From Leucaena leucocephala (lineage: Eukaryota > Streptophyta > Magnoliopsida > Fabales > Fabaceae), in the NCBI GenBank assembly GCA_037074615.1, contig JAYWLJ010000075.1, positions 2,501 through 66,500 of the forward strand: a stretch of DNA of 64,000 bases. The letters run 5' to 3'. Positions 50,901 to 62,299 of this stretch are shown here, in pieces (the first letter of the stretch is position 1; each line of letters begins with the position of its first letter). A program made the position numbers and the translations under genes. Under the pieces are notes generated by a model. That model searched no databases and was not told the origin of the DNA. It worked only from the letters and a program-made list of their open reading frames with translations.

Positions 50901-53437
50901 TAGAAAAGGGGGATACCACAAAATATTCCATAAAATATAGTTCAACCATGGTAAATGGTTATAAAAAATGGGAAAAAATAATAAACTTTAGACGTAGACT
51001 TGGGATATTGATTTTCATTTTTTTCAGGTTCAAAAAGAAAGAAAACTTCATTTCATTCACAGATATTATTGATATGAATAGTTTCTCCCCAAAGCAGACT
51101 GTTGATGCATAAAAAATTATTTACAAGCACATTGCATTTAACAACCTGGATATGAGAAGCACTACAGATAGCCAACAATCTGCGGCAACATTATGCATCT
51201 TCATCAGCAGGATTGACAGTGCATGAAACCTAAGTCATTCATTTGCCTATATCTTAAAATATACATTCCTCAGCTCATACAGCAAAGCAATTAACAAGCA
51301 CCATGAACTTAGAAAGATAAATTGCCAGGATGAAGATAGAATATGTTGCAGCACCCTCAGGAAGCTATTTATACACTTTTACTTGAAGAAACGTTAACAA
51401 ATCAAGAAGATTCATAAAATAATAAAACCAAACAAAATGATGTCAGAAAACCACAATGCATATAGATCTATCACTATGTTTTTAGAAGCTGAATCTTCAT
51501 CACATCGTGTTTTGCTTACTTTAACACCTAGGAGTAGCGGGCTGCCACGTTTGCAAGCAATTAACTCATTTGGATAATGTCGGCTTTTGAAAATAAGGGC
51601 ATATGCTCCATCGAGATGCCTCATAACTTCCAGAACAACTTGACTGAAGGTAACAACTTGGTCACCTGCAGCATGAATGGGAAACTACTTCAATCCAACA
51701 TCAGGAATAGCCAACAGAAAGGTTCATGGAAACAAGTTCATGATGAACTGTCTAACTGTCTATAACAGGCGGGATACTCATTTTCAAACAATTTAATAAC
51801 ATATCAATTTTGTTGGACCTGAAATGGCAATTTTTTGTTTTATATTCTGTTCCTCTCATTTAAAAATAAGGATCAATTTAATTTACACAATATCATGAAC
51901 TGCACCCTTTTGTCCATATGAAACAACAGTCAAGCGCATTTCTACCAAAGAAGCCCTGCAACTAATAACATCTTTATGCAATAATGCCTTAACATTCATG
52001 TACTTCTGATCTGTAATCAGGACTGAAATCACGCCTGATTACCTTCTACAGCGTCTGTATTTAACTTACATGGAGCAAATATAGAAAATGATCAAAAGCT
52101 GCATTTATATCTATAATAGGTAAAGAGAAGCATCCTTGTCTCAAAAAGTATAAATCAAAAGCACCTTTTACCAATAAAATTTACCTTCTACCTCATTTGC
52201 TTTATCGAAAACAAGTTTTGCAAGTTTTGGAATGACTTCTGTGTCCGTTTCAGATTCAAATGTGAACCCATGCCGGATCAATGTTTCCTTCAAGACCTGA
52301 ATATATAACCAACTATAATGAGACTTAGCAACAGCGTCCAGAAAAATGAAGGGGGACCGGGATAACGTGAGTCGTGATTTTGTTGTGAGCAAAGAATTTT
52401 GATTCTGGAGCAAAATGTCAATTCATTAAATTCCAACACATTACCATGCTCATTACAGTCATAGCAACCTTGAAAAGAAATCAAAAGAAAGAGGCAGCCA
52501 TACAAAGGTCAAATAATCACAAGACAGCAGATGAGAAATGAAATCTTGGTCACACCTCGTAATTAGTAATAACCCCATTGTGAACAACCAAAAATTCATC
52601 TCCAGCGCCAGAGCTCTGAGGATGACTATTCCTTGGAGAAGGCTCTCCGTGAGTTGCCCATCGTGTATGCGCTATTCCAGCATGGATGGAGAAAGATTCC
52701 TCCAAATTTAATTCCACTTCAGCAACTTCTGATTTTTATTTTCAAACAAAGTAAGAAGTTCAATCTTAGTGTTAGATCTCAAACTCACGGACCAAACTCA
52801 GCAATCGAAAAGATCTAACTTAGATTTAAAGTTTTCTAGTTGGCCAAGGAAAAGGAGAGGGGAGGAGGCGGGGAGGAAGAGGGTGGAAGAAGCTTAGCTC
52901 TATGCTGCAACTGCGTAATAAAGATGTGGTTTTGCAGTGTGTTATTGTATTATATGGAAACTTCTTCGCCCACGATAATTACAATAAATAAAATTGCGAT
53001 GCTTCACGTATCCAATTTTTCAGGATAAAAAACCAAAATGTCAGCAATGAGAGCTGCATCATAATAGGCAGAGCTGCCATAAATTTAACCAGAAAAAGGA
53101 TACAACAGATCACCAAAATTGAGAAAAGAAAGAGTACTATGAGCGCGATCAGAGGCAGATGCGAAGAAAAATATACAGAGAAAGAGAAGTGACCTTGGTA
53201 GACGGATTTTACAAGGGATTCGATGTTGCCCTCTTGACGGAAGATAAGAGGAGGAGGAGTGATAGAAAACGAGCATTGAGGAGTGTTTGGATCGAGTGAA
53301 AGTGAGGAGTCGATGGCGATGCCAGCGGAATCATAGCCCCGGTATTCCAATCGCCTGAGGCCATTGAATAGTACCTGCAGGACGTACCTCCTTTCCCTGT
53401 TGACGTTATAGTTAAGATAAGCAAATATGCCACACAT
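47954..53437 (-). CDS. GFAT: Glutamine--fructose-6-phosphate aminotransferase (isomerizing)
   Basis: This cytosolic enzyme makes glucosamine-6-phosphate from fructose-6-phosphate and glutamine, the entry step to UDP-GlcNAc. Eleven coding exons are placed, read downward: 53437-53194, 52728-52556, 52296-52185, 51665-51520, 50806-50642, 50343-49983, 49896-49646, 49480-49366, 48678-48423, 48347-48179 and 48037-47954. They total 2076 nt (691 aa plus stop) in frame. The N-terminus MCGIFAY supplies the catalytic Cys2 of the class II amidotransferase; HTRWATHGEP (about 101-110) and HNGVITNYE bind glutamine. Two SIS sugar isomerase domains follow, the first starting near FIGCGTSYNAAL (about 379) with SQSGETADT, the second with LLVFGRGFNYATALEGALK and HGPLALVDE. 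The protein ends QPRNLAKSVTTQ, as in the family. All catalytic motifs are intact. Confidence 0.95.
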
Positions 53438-53488
53438 TTCTTCTTCCTCCTCCTTCCTCTTCTTCCTCTTCTCTGGCGTTGATTCTCG

Positions 53489-53496
53489 TTATATAG
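53489..53496 (-). promoter_or_regulatory. Candidate TATA box of the GFAT gene
   Basis: TATATAAC on the minus strand lies about 52 bp upstream of the GFAT start codon. The expected transcription start (about 30 bp downstream) would leave a very short leader that is largely GA/CT-rich (the complement of 53438-53470 is purine-rich). Confidence 0.5.
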
Positions 53497-53499
53497 CGA

Positions 53500-55380
53500 A
53501 GAAACACACCGGCCGACGCATTTGACCTGTAACTTCTGCTCCCGGTTTGGGCCAATCATGCTCTGGTTGATTAGAGAAACATTCAGGGATATTTTTGTAA
53601 TTGGAGTGCGCATCAAACGTGCTTACGCGGAGTAACGTGATTGGAGGGAGTTACTCAACTCTCATCTCAGATGTCATCATTCCCAGTAAATTTTGTAGGA
53701 GAATCTTTTAATCCGTAGTTTCCCCAAATTTTGAAAGCCTCTTTGATTTAATTTTCAAAAAATATTACTTCACATGATCTCAATTTTAAATTAATTTCTA
53801 TACTTTATTTTATTAGAATTGTTTGCTTCTTATTATTTGATCCATTAATTTTATTTTATAGATTTTTTGTGAAATTTCCTTTATACAGTCACACAAATGA
53901 TTAAAATAAAGTCAAAGGAAATGAAGGAGGTTTCATAAAATTCATGAAAATTTATAAATTAAAACTGATAGTATTAAAACAGTTTTTATGCTCATGATCA
54001 AACTATAATGATCCAATTAAAACAAAATAAATTACAGAGATCTTATTAAAAGATAAACTACAAAAATATGTTGATTAACTTCCCCTTTTAAAAATGCTCC
54101 CTAATGTAATTTTCCCTTTTTTATGGAATAATAATAATAATAATATCCCCGGATCGAGCAAAGAGGAAAATGAGACATTTCTCACTCTAATATTTTTAAT
54201 ATTAACTGCTTTATCCTCTTGGTAAGTTAAAAATTTTAAATCATCCTTAATAAAATTTATTAATTAAAGAAAATTGTTTCATTGACTATAAGAGTTTGTT
54301 TGGTTTCCTGTGAAATACAAAAGTAAATGATATTTGAGAAAAAAAAAATAGAGTGATATTTTAGATTAAGGATCACAGAAAATCAATTAGAGAAAAATTA
54401 GCAAGCCAGTACGGAGAAGAAAGTAGGAGGGATTGGCAGTAGAAATAAAAATAAAAATAAAAGTAGAATTAAATTATATATAATTTTTAAAAATTTGTTT
54501 AGTATGATAAAAATGAGTATAACTTAAAAATAATTAAAGTTATTTAAAAAATTTATAAATAAAATAAAATAATCTAAAAAATTTATTTATTTTTTATAAA
54601 TAAAATAAAATAATCTAAAAAATTTATTTATTTTTTTATTATTTTAATTCTTAAATTTTTTAATAGAATTGATTTAAAATATTAAAAATGAAAGTAAAAA
54701 TAATTTTAAGAAAGGAAGGTAAAAAAATTTACTTCCACTCTTCACTTCCTAAAGATATCTTTATCCTTAGCTCTGTGAACTAGGCTCTTTCGGCTGAGCA
54801 TTCGGGGAGAATAATCGCTAGTCACTAATATAGACAAATCGTTGCTTCCTAAGGTCCTAAAATCAAAACATCAAAATACTGCCCAGTTTCTACCTCTAAA
54901 GTTAATTTACGCGTAGCGTACAGATAACTTTGGGAACATTAAATAAAATTTAGGAAATAAGTTATGTAACATTAATATTATGACAAATACGTTTTGAATG
55001 TCAAATTTTATATTCTATCTTGATTTATTTTGCAAACTGTATTGATATTAATACATTATTTGAGTTTATTGGTATTTTTTAATCTGCTGGACAACTCCAT
55101 ACAGTATAAGAATGAGTTGATCGGTACACACTGTTAATTTTGGACGAGACATATGGGATTTGGAATGAATGAGGATGGAAGTCAATTCGTTCCTGGTGAA
55201 AGTCAACTGCCACATGCATATATAATATAATTTGCAGAGGAAATTTTGAGGGGAGGAGAGAGAGAGAAGAAACTCTGGCGAGGAAAGCACTAAAACACAA
55301 GAGAAAGGAGTTGAAAAAGACCCGAACGTTGTTTACGATTTTTCTACTCTTATTTTATTAGACGCGTTTGCCTTCGGAAC
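53500..55380. other. Intergenic region between the divergent GFAT and aspartic protease genes
   Basis: The two genes are transcribed away from each other, so both promoters lie here. The region is AT-rich, with a short ATA run near 54128-54142 and a 41-bp tandem duplication at 54554-54636. The minus-strand open frames at 55066-55300 show no family features. Confidence 0.55.
54554..54636. repeat. 41-bp AT-rich tandem duplication
   Basis: A unit beginning TATAAATAAAATAAAATAAT occurs twice head-to-tail, with the copies identical apart from the T-run length. Confidence 0.85.
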
Positions 55381-55389
55381 TCGAAATTC

Positions 55390-55405
55390 TCTCTCTCTCT
55401 CTCCA
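55390..55405. repeat. (CT)n run in the leader of the aspartic protease gene
   Basis: This short CT dinucleotide run lies about 260 bp before the start codon. CT-rich tracts are common in plant promoters and 5' UTRs. Confidence 0.8.
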
Positions 55406-55665
55406 AGTATCTATTGCCGAGTGCCGACTTGCCTCCAATTTTTTTGTTCGTTGTTTGCTGCCACACTAGCTTGCTCATTGCCATTGCCCACTTCACCACC
55501 TACACTTCAACCGTGCAGGCAATGGATTTCAGTCACAAATATGGAAAATAATTGAATAAACATTCGAATCGAATTTGAATTCCATTGAATTTATTCGATC
55601 TGTTCTTATTCTTTTATTTTTCAATTGCTTTCTGTTGAAGCTACTTGTGCCAAGATTTCTTGTTC

Positions 55666-58600
55666 ATGAAAATGGATCTTAGTGGATCAATGGTAGTTGG
55701 TATATTCGTGTTTGAATTTTGTTGGTTTGCCCATGGCAATTTGGTGTTTCCGGTCCTCCACAAATTCAAAGGCCGGGAAAATAGTTTGAGTGCAATGAAA
55801 GCTCATGATGTTCGTCGTCGAGGTAGATATCTTTCTGCAGTGGATCTGAACCTTGGCGGCACTGGGCAACCTTCTGAAACAGGGTTTGTTTCTCAATGGA
55901 TTCTACTTTTATTCTTTTTGTATGCCCAAAGGTCATATCTGGAGCTGGTTCTTTTTTATTTTTCCTATCTGTTTGACTTAATTGGCTGCAAAGATTCTAT
56001 ATTTTTTCTATTTTTACTTCGATTAAGTACTTGTAGACTCGTCTTTGATTTCGCGTATACGGGGTCTTAATTCTTATGTCTGTTTCTGATCTTAGATAAG
56101 ATTTGATTGAGATATTGGGTGGGGGGATTTATCAAAAAAAAAACAAAAGATTGAGATGGGGGGTTAGGGGTGGGGGAGGGTGTCCCGTGAGAACAAAATC
56201 CTGTCCTAAGTTGGTGATTTAATCTCTCTGGAAAACTATTGTCATCTTGATGTAGATGCTTATTTGATTATAGGCTGTATTATACGAAACTTGGGCTCGG
56301 GTCTCCTCCGAAGGACTACTATGTGCAAGTTGATACCGGAAGTGACATCCTATGGGTTAATTGTGTAGACTGCATGAGATGTCCCAGGAAAAGTGATCTT
56401 GGAGTATGTATCTACATTTCACTCTTTTCATTTTTTTTCTGGTGAACGAAAGCATTGTGGTTGTATGACATTTCATGCATGCGTTCAGGCTTCAGTCTGG
56501 CATTCTTAAAATCATTTACCTTTCAAATTATACTGGACCCTTTTCAAAGTGGTATTGCTGTATCACAGATAGAGTTGACACTATACGACCCAAAGAGCTC
56601 TAAAACTTCAGATTTGGTTTCTTGTGCGGAAGATTTTTGCTCTGACACATATGATGGTCCAATTGCTGGTTGCAAGCCTTATGTGGCCTGCCCTTACAGT
56701 GTAACTTATGGGGATGGAAGCTCCACAACTGGGTACTTTGAAGCTCCACAACTGGGTACTTTGTGAAGGATTATCTTACATTCAACCAGGTCAATGGTAA
56801 CCTTCATAGTTCTCCAGCAAATAGCTCAGTGATTTTTGGGTGAGAACCAGAGAAGTATTTTTCCCTTATAGTCATACAATGTCGACATCTGAGAACTGTT
56901 CTTCGTCTTCAATTATGTCTTGTGCAATGTCATTCAATTCTATTATTAGATCTTATTCTCGCTTTTGAGATCTGATAGTGGAATTTATGTTATCTCTTAA
57001 TGGTTGTTTGTGTTAATTGCCTTAAATTTTGTGGATATCTTCATAATTATTTTACTGCTTTGTCTAGATTTGTTGAGGTATTTTGAATGCTGCATTCATT
57101 TTTATGTTTATCTTTTACTTAGTTTTTCGTGCTGGTCTTTGTTCTTGATGTTTATTGATGTATAGCAAAACTCCATGTGGATTACTCATTTCTAAATAAC
57201 TGAAGACAATGACATGAACACCAATTCAACGACAATAACAAGCCTTATCCCATTAGATTAGGTTGGTTACATAGTGTAAATAGAGAGAGCAAAATGATGT
57301 AAAAATGCTTATTTTCATTGATATGTTGAATACCTATTTACAGATATAATAGGTAACCCTAGATATAATAGGTAACCCTAGACATTAATTACAATATCAT
57401 ATCAGTATCATATCGTATCCTCTATACTAATTACGGAATATTACATATCATATAATATCACTACAATATCTCTACACTCCCCCTCAAGTTGGAGCATAGA
57501 TGTCAATCATACCCAACTTGTTACAAAGATATTCAATCCGAACCCCATTAAGAGCTTTGGTGAGGAGATCGCCTAGTTGATCACTGGATCGGACATGTCC
57601 TGTAAAGATGAAATTTTCCTTGAGCTTGTCTCGGATAAAATGACAGTCGATCTCAATATGTTTCGTGCGTTCATGGAATACCGAATTAGAAGCTATGTGT
57701 AGGGCCGCTTTATTATCACACCACAACTTAGCTGGTAATGAGGTTTGAAGGCCAACCTCTGTCATCAACTGATATATCCAGACTATCTCGCATACAGACT
57801 ATGCCATGGCTCTATATTCCGCTTCTGCACTCGATCGTGACACTACATTTTGTTTCTTGCTTTTCCAAGATACCAAGTTTCCTCCGACAAAGACACAGTA
57901 ACCAGTAGTGGATCGTCTTGTGGCCTTTGATCCACCATGATCAGCATCACAAAAACACTCAATATCTATATGTCCGTGACTCTTGTACAATATCCCACGA
58001 CCTGGAGATCCCTTCAAATAATGCAACACGTGTTCTAAGGCTTCCCATTGTCGAACAGTTGGAGAGACCATAAACTGGCTAAGAACACTTACTGGATAAG
58101 TGATATCAGGGCGGGTAACTGTAAGATAATTCAATTTTCCAATTAATCTCCTGTACCTCTCTAGGTTTTCAAACGGCTTACTCTTAGCAGCTTCAATAGG
58201 ATTCTCATATGGTATACTACCATCAGCATCAAGCAGCGGATTATAAACCATAGGGAAGCTAGTTGGGGCAGCTCCAAGTTTACCAGTTTCTTTTAGCATA
58301 TCAAGAACATATTTTCTTTGAGTCAATAAGATGCCCTTCCTGCTTCTCATAACTTCAATTCCCAAGAAATATTTTAGTGAACCCAAATCCTTTGTCTGAA
58401 AATGGGAGTTAAGGAATGACTTGAGTGATGAGATCCCCAAGGTATCACTCCCTGTAATCACAATGTCATCGACATACACAACTAGTAGAATCATGCCAGC
58501 ATTTGTTCGCTGATAGAACACCGAATGATCACACTTACTCTGACACAAGCCAAAGTCCTTCACAACAGTACTAAATCTGTCAAACCATGCCCGAGGGCTT

Positions 58601-61600
58601 TGCTTTAAGCCGTATAAAGATCTCTTAAGCAGACATACTTTACCATGCTCCCCCTGAGCAACAAAACCGGGCGGTTGCTCCATATACACTTCTTCTAGAA
58701 GATCACCATGTAAAAAGGCATTTTTGATGTCCAGCTGAGAGAGATCCCAACTACAAGTAGCGGCCAGAGAAATGAAGAGACGAACTGAGGAGAGCTTGGC
58801 CACAGGAGAAAAAGTCTCAGAGTAGTCAACACCATACTTCTGAGCATAACCTTTAGCAACAAGACGAGCTTTAAGGCGTTCAAGGGAGCCATCAGCCTTA
58901 GTTTTAGGGGTCAATACCCATTTACACCCAATGGCTTTCTTACCCGCCGGTAAATCAACTAAGGACCACGTACCAGCACGATCAAGGGCCGCCATCTCTT
59001 CTTCCATAGCAGTACGCCAACCCGGGTGGGACAAGGCCTCAGATAGGGAATGAGGTACAGAAATAGTGTCTAAAGACGTAACAAAGGCACGAGAAGCAGA
59101 GGAGAGGTGGTTATATGAAACAAAGGACGAAATAGGATATGTGCAAGTGCGTTTACCTTTACGGAGGGCAATAGGCAGATCGAGGGAGGGATCTGGATCA
59201 GGAACAGGAGGTATCTCAGAAGGAGGAACCGGGTCAGACTCAGGATGAGTAATACTTTCTGTAGGATCTGATGAGGAAGTAGACAATGGTAGGGCAGAAT
59301 CTGGCGTAAGAGCAGTGGTAGTTTCCTTCAAACGTCTGGTGTAGACCCGAGACAAAAGTGGTTGACCAGGTGCCAGTACGGGAGCTGGGGCCGGTGATGA
59401 TGAAGGAAGGACAGAGTATACCAGAAGAGTATCCTCCTCTGCAGGTGGAGGAGGAGAAGCTAAATTGGTAGAGGCAAAATAAGTAAGAGATTCCTGAAAA
59501 GTAACATCAGCAGAAACCAGATACCGATTAAGAGACGGAGAGAAACACCTATAACCTTTCTGCACACGGGAATAGCCAAGGAAGACACACTTGAGGGACT
59601 TGGGATCTAATTTCGAGATACTCGGACGCACATCTCGAACAAAACACACACATCCAAAAATCTTAGGGTTAATAGGAAACAAAGGTTTAGAAGGAAAGAG
59701 AGTAGTGTAGGGAATATGACCATCAAGAACAGAGGATGGCATACGATTAATGAGAAAACAAGCAGTGGAGACCGCGTCGGCCCAAAAAGGTTTTGGAACC
59801 TGCATTTGAAACATGAGGGCACGGGCTACTTCTAATAAGTGACGATTTTTTCTTTCGGCAACACCATTCTGAGCTGGTGTATCCACACAAGAAGATTGAT
59901 GTAAAATTCCATTTTGAAGCATAAAAGAGGAAAATGATTCAGAAAAATATTCTTTGGCATTATCACTGCGCAAGGTATGGATAGAAGTATTGAATTGATT
60001 TTTAACTTCTGCAGTAAAGGCACAAAAATGAGAGAATAATTCAGAACGATTTTTCATTAAATATAACCAAGTAGTGCGGGAATAATCATCAACAAAGGTA
60101 ACAAAGTACTTGAAACCAGCTTTGGACTCAACTGGACACGGACCCCAAACATCAGAGTGCACTAGCTCAAAAGGAGACGAAGCTCGTTTATTGACTCGAG
60201 ATACTAAGGGAAGACGATGATGTTTAGCAAACTGACATGACTCACAATCTAAGGACGACAAATGCTGAAACTGAGGATAAACCTTTTTCAGAGATGATAA
60301 AGATAAATGACCTAAACGACAATGTACTTCAAAAGGAGTGACACCACCGGTACAAGCCACCGCACGAGACCCCTGATCATCAAGAAAGTAATGACCACCA
60401 GATTCATAACCCCTACCAATAATCTTCTTCGTCAAAAGATCCTGTATCAAGCAATGGTTAGGAAAAAATGAGACCCAACAGTTTAATTCACGAGTAAGTT
60501 TACTAGGGGACAAAAGGTTAAACGCAAGGTTAGGGACATGGAGCACAGATTCCAAATGAATAGAAGAAGTAGGTTCAACAGTGCCAGAGCCAAGAACACA
60601 GGATTGGGAACCGTCTGCAATGGTGATATTAGAAGGGTTGGCATAAGACGTATAAGTAGAGAAGAGATAGCGGTTACCTGTCATGTGGTCAGTAGCACCA
60701 GAGTCTATGATCCATTTGGAAAACGAAGAAATAAGGGCAGTAGACTTATTACCTGTTGCAATAGTAGCACTCACAGGAATCTTAGTGACTACTGGAATCA
60801 TCTCAGAAATTGCAATAGTATTGGTCGCAGCCATAAAAAAAAGGATTAGTAACAAAGGCGAGAGTAGCCGAACAACGACTAAACAAAAGAACCAAAGGAT
60901 CCAACAACCAGAGCTTCACCGGGAGCTCCGTAAGAACCAATATTCTAACAAGTAGAAGAAGACCACTCCAGGGGTCAAAACAGCGACCAAAATTGTCAAA
61001 AAATTAGAAACTCCAGATCTGCAACGAAGGACAGCCACAACGACGCTACAGTAAAGCCACAAATGTCGCTACAGTGCGCTACAGGGCACAGCAGGGAGAA
61101 AGAAAGAAGAAGAGGAAAAAAAATTAGCAAACATTAGGTTAACTTGCTTTGATACCATGTAAATAGAGAGAGCAAAATGATGTAAAAATGCTTATTTTCA
61201 TTGATATGTTGAATACCTATTTATAGATATAATAGGTAACCCTAGATATAATAGGTAACCCTAGACATTAATTACAATATCATATCAGTATCATATCGTA
61301 TCCTCTATACTAATTACGGAAGATTACATATCATATAATATCACTACAATATCTCTACACAATATCTCTACACATAGATCGCACAACACCATTATGCTCT
61401 ATTAACAATCAAATTTTTGGATAGATTGTTAACCAAAAGGCTCCATTCAATGCCTTCATTAAACGTTCTCCTCGATCTTCCTCTACCTCTTTTTAAAAGA
61501 CTCAATACTATTTTATCTACTCTCCTCACTAGTGCCTCCAACGGTCTTCTTTATACATATCCGAATAACCTCAAACAATTTTCTATCATTTTCTTTTCAA

Positions 61601-62299
61601 TAGGCGACATTCCTTCTCTTCCTATTATACGATCAGATGTGAAAATTCAATCCATGGACTTTTTTATAATTAGTATGTTTTGTCAAAGTACAAAGTGTAC
61701 TTACATCTTTACATCCTTTCCAATCTTGTTGACGTCAATTTCAAACTCCCTCACATCCTCCTAGAGCCTTCTCCAACTGAAATCTGCTAACCTCCTGCTT
61801 AAAAACCCTTCCACCCTCAATTTAACATCCGTAAGGTCTTTACATACATTTTTTTCCTCCTTTATCTTCCACTTTAGTTGACCGTACTCCTCATATACTA
61901 TGTTTTCTTCATAGTTGTTCCTTTTATTACCAGGTGGGAGCTATCTGCTTATTTTTTAATGTCGTGACATGCTTAGCTTTGTAAATGGATAAACAAATAT
62001 AAGAAAAGGTCACTATTATATTTGAATGCTTTTCTAGATGTGTTCTGAGTTTTGAAGTTTTTTTTTCTTGATAGGTGTGGGGCTAAACAATCTGGGGCAT
62101 TAGGGTCAACTAATGAAGCTCTTGATGGAATACTTGGTTTTGGTCAAGCAAATTCGTCTGTCCTTTCACAGCTTGCTGCATCTGGGAAGGTGAAAAAAAA
62201 AATTTCACACTGCCTTGATAATATTCATGGAGGTGGAATCTTTGCCCTAGGGGAAGTGGTGGAGCCAAAAGTCAACACAACACCTTTGGTTTCTGGACA
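55666..62299 (+). CDS. A1 pepsin-like aspartic protease, 3' partial, frameshifted by a 23-bp duplication
   Basis: This resembles the plant aspartic proteinase-like protein 2 group (secreted or GPI-anchored). Four exons are visible: 55666-55883, 56274-56403, 56569-56839 and 62075-62299. The rest lies beyond the right edge. A hydrophobic signal segment (GSMVVGIFVFEFCWFAHG) starts the protein. LYYTKLGLGSPPKDYYVQVD leads into the first catalytic DTGSD (Asp93), followed by a Cys-rich loop, ITYGDG-like VTYGDGSSTTGYF (the flap) and the exon 4 stretch ALDGILGFGQANSSVLSQL. In exon 3 a 23-bp tandem duplication (56717-56762) shifts the frame and gives a stop at 56764-56766, so the product would end after about 181 aa. 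Without it, exon 3 has the length needed to keep phase with exon 4. Either the locus is a pseudogene or null allele, or the duplication is an assembly error. Intron 3 holds 5.2 kb of transposon DNA. The second Asp motif is outside the window. Confidence 0.85.
56717..56762 (+). repeat. 23-bp tandem duplication in protease exon 3
   Basis: The sequence at 56717-56739 is repeated exactly at 56740-56762. Dropping one copy turns GYFEAPQLGTL-stop into GYFVKDYLTFNQ, the conserved continuation of this family. Confidence 0.95.
57226..57274 (-). mobile_element. RTE LINE 3' end, left of the copia insertion
   Basis: CAACGACAATAACAAGCCTTATCCC followed by GGTTGGTTACAT resembles the RTE-type 3' end seen at 46105-46130 (CAACAACAACAAAGCCTTATCC). 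It is separated from the rest of the same fragment (61373 onward) by the copia element. Confidence 0.7.
57275..57476 (-). repeat. 3' LTR of the copia element
   Basis: This contains a head-to-tail duplication (GATATAATAGGTAACCCTA twice, about 57342-57381) also present in the other LTR. It differs from the right LTR at two bases (T/C in CTATTTACAG and G/T in CGGAATATT). Confidence 0.93.
57484..60855 (-). CDS. Copia pol polyprotein with one in-frame stop and internal gag deletion
   Basis: The frame runs from 60855 (more likely start at the Met at 60834, MAATNTIAIS) to a TAG at 57799-57797, then stays open to 57484. Domains in order: aspartic protease (DSGATDHMTG), pre-integrase zinc finger (HCRLGHLSL, CESCQFAKHH), integrase catalytic core (HSDVWGP, LRSDNAKEYF, GVAERKNRHL), reverse transcriptase (RLVAKGYAQKYGVDYSETFS, YVDDIVITGS) and RNase H (CDADHGGSKATRRSTTGY, SRSSAEAEYRAMA). 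The TAG replaces a residue, normally Gln, just after AEYRAMA; SVCEIVWIYQLM continues in frame. No gag matrix/capsid or zinc-knuckle segment lies between the gag-like start and the protease, so gag has been lost without breaking the frame. The element needs helpers for packaging. Confidence 0.93.
61158..61372 (-). repeat. 5' LTR of the copia element
   Basis: Its right end carries CAATATCTCTACA twice, which makes it 13 bp longer than its partner. The target duplication CATAG follows directly. Confidence 0.93.
61373..61870 (-). mobile_element. RTE LINE C-terminal fragment, right of the copia insertion
   Basis: The + strand text around 61466-61610 aligns with 46140-46290 in the other RTE fragment (shared CTTCCTCTA, ACTCTCCTCACT, TCTATCATTTTCT and CAATAG). 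On the minus strand, broken readings correspond to the RTE C-terminus. It is more decayed than the copy at 46105-47163. The right limit is uncertain. Confidence 0.65.

Larger units (their letters stand above)
57275..61372 (-). mobile_element. Ty1/copia LTR retrotransposon, young, gag-deleted
   Basis: LTRs are at 57275-57476 (202 bp) and 61158-61372 (215 bp). They begin TGTAAATAG and end CTCTACA on the + strand. They differ by two substitutions that I could find plus a 13-bp duplication at the end of the right copy, so insertion was recent. CATAG flanks both ends (57270-57274 and 61373-61377), an exact 5-bp target duplication. The primer-binding site TGGTATCAAAGC abuts the right LTR (minus strand), and a polypurine tract (complement of CTCCCCCTCAAG at 57477-57488) abuts the left. 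The element lies inside an RTE LINE fragment within intron 3 of the protease gene. Confidence 0.95.

Noticed and set aside
7066..62299. A functional gene cluster or novel system linking the five genes
   Set aside because: Cohesin, EMC10, LCAT4, GFAT and an aspartic protease act in different compartments and pathways, and nothing in the sequence links their regulation.
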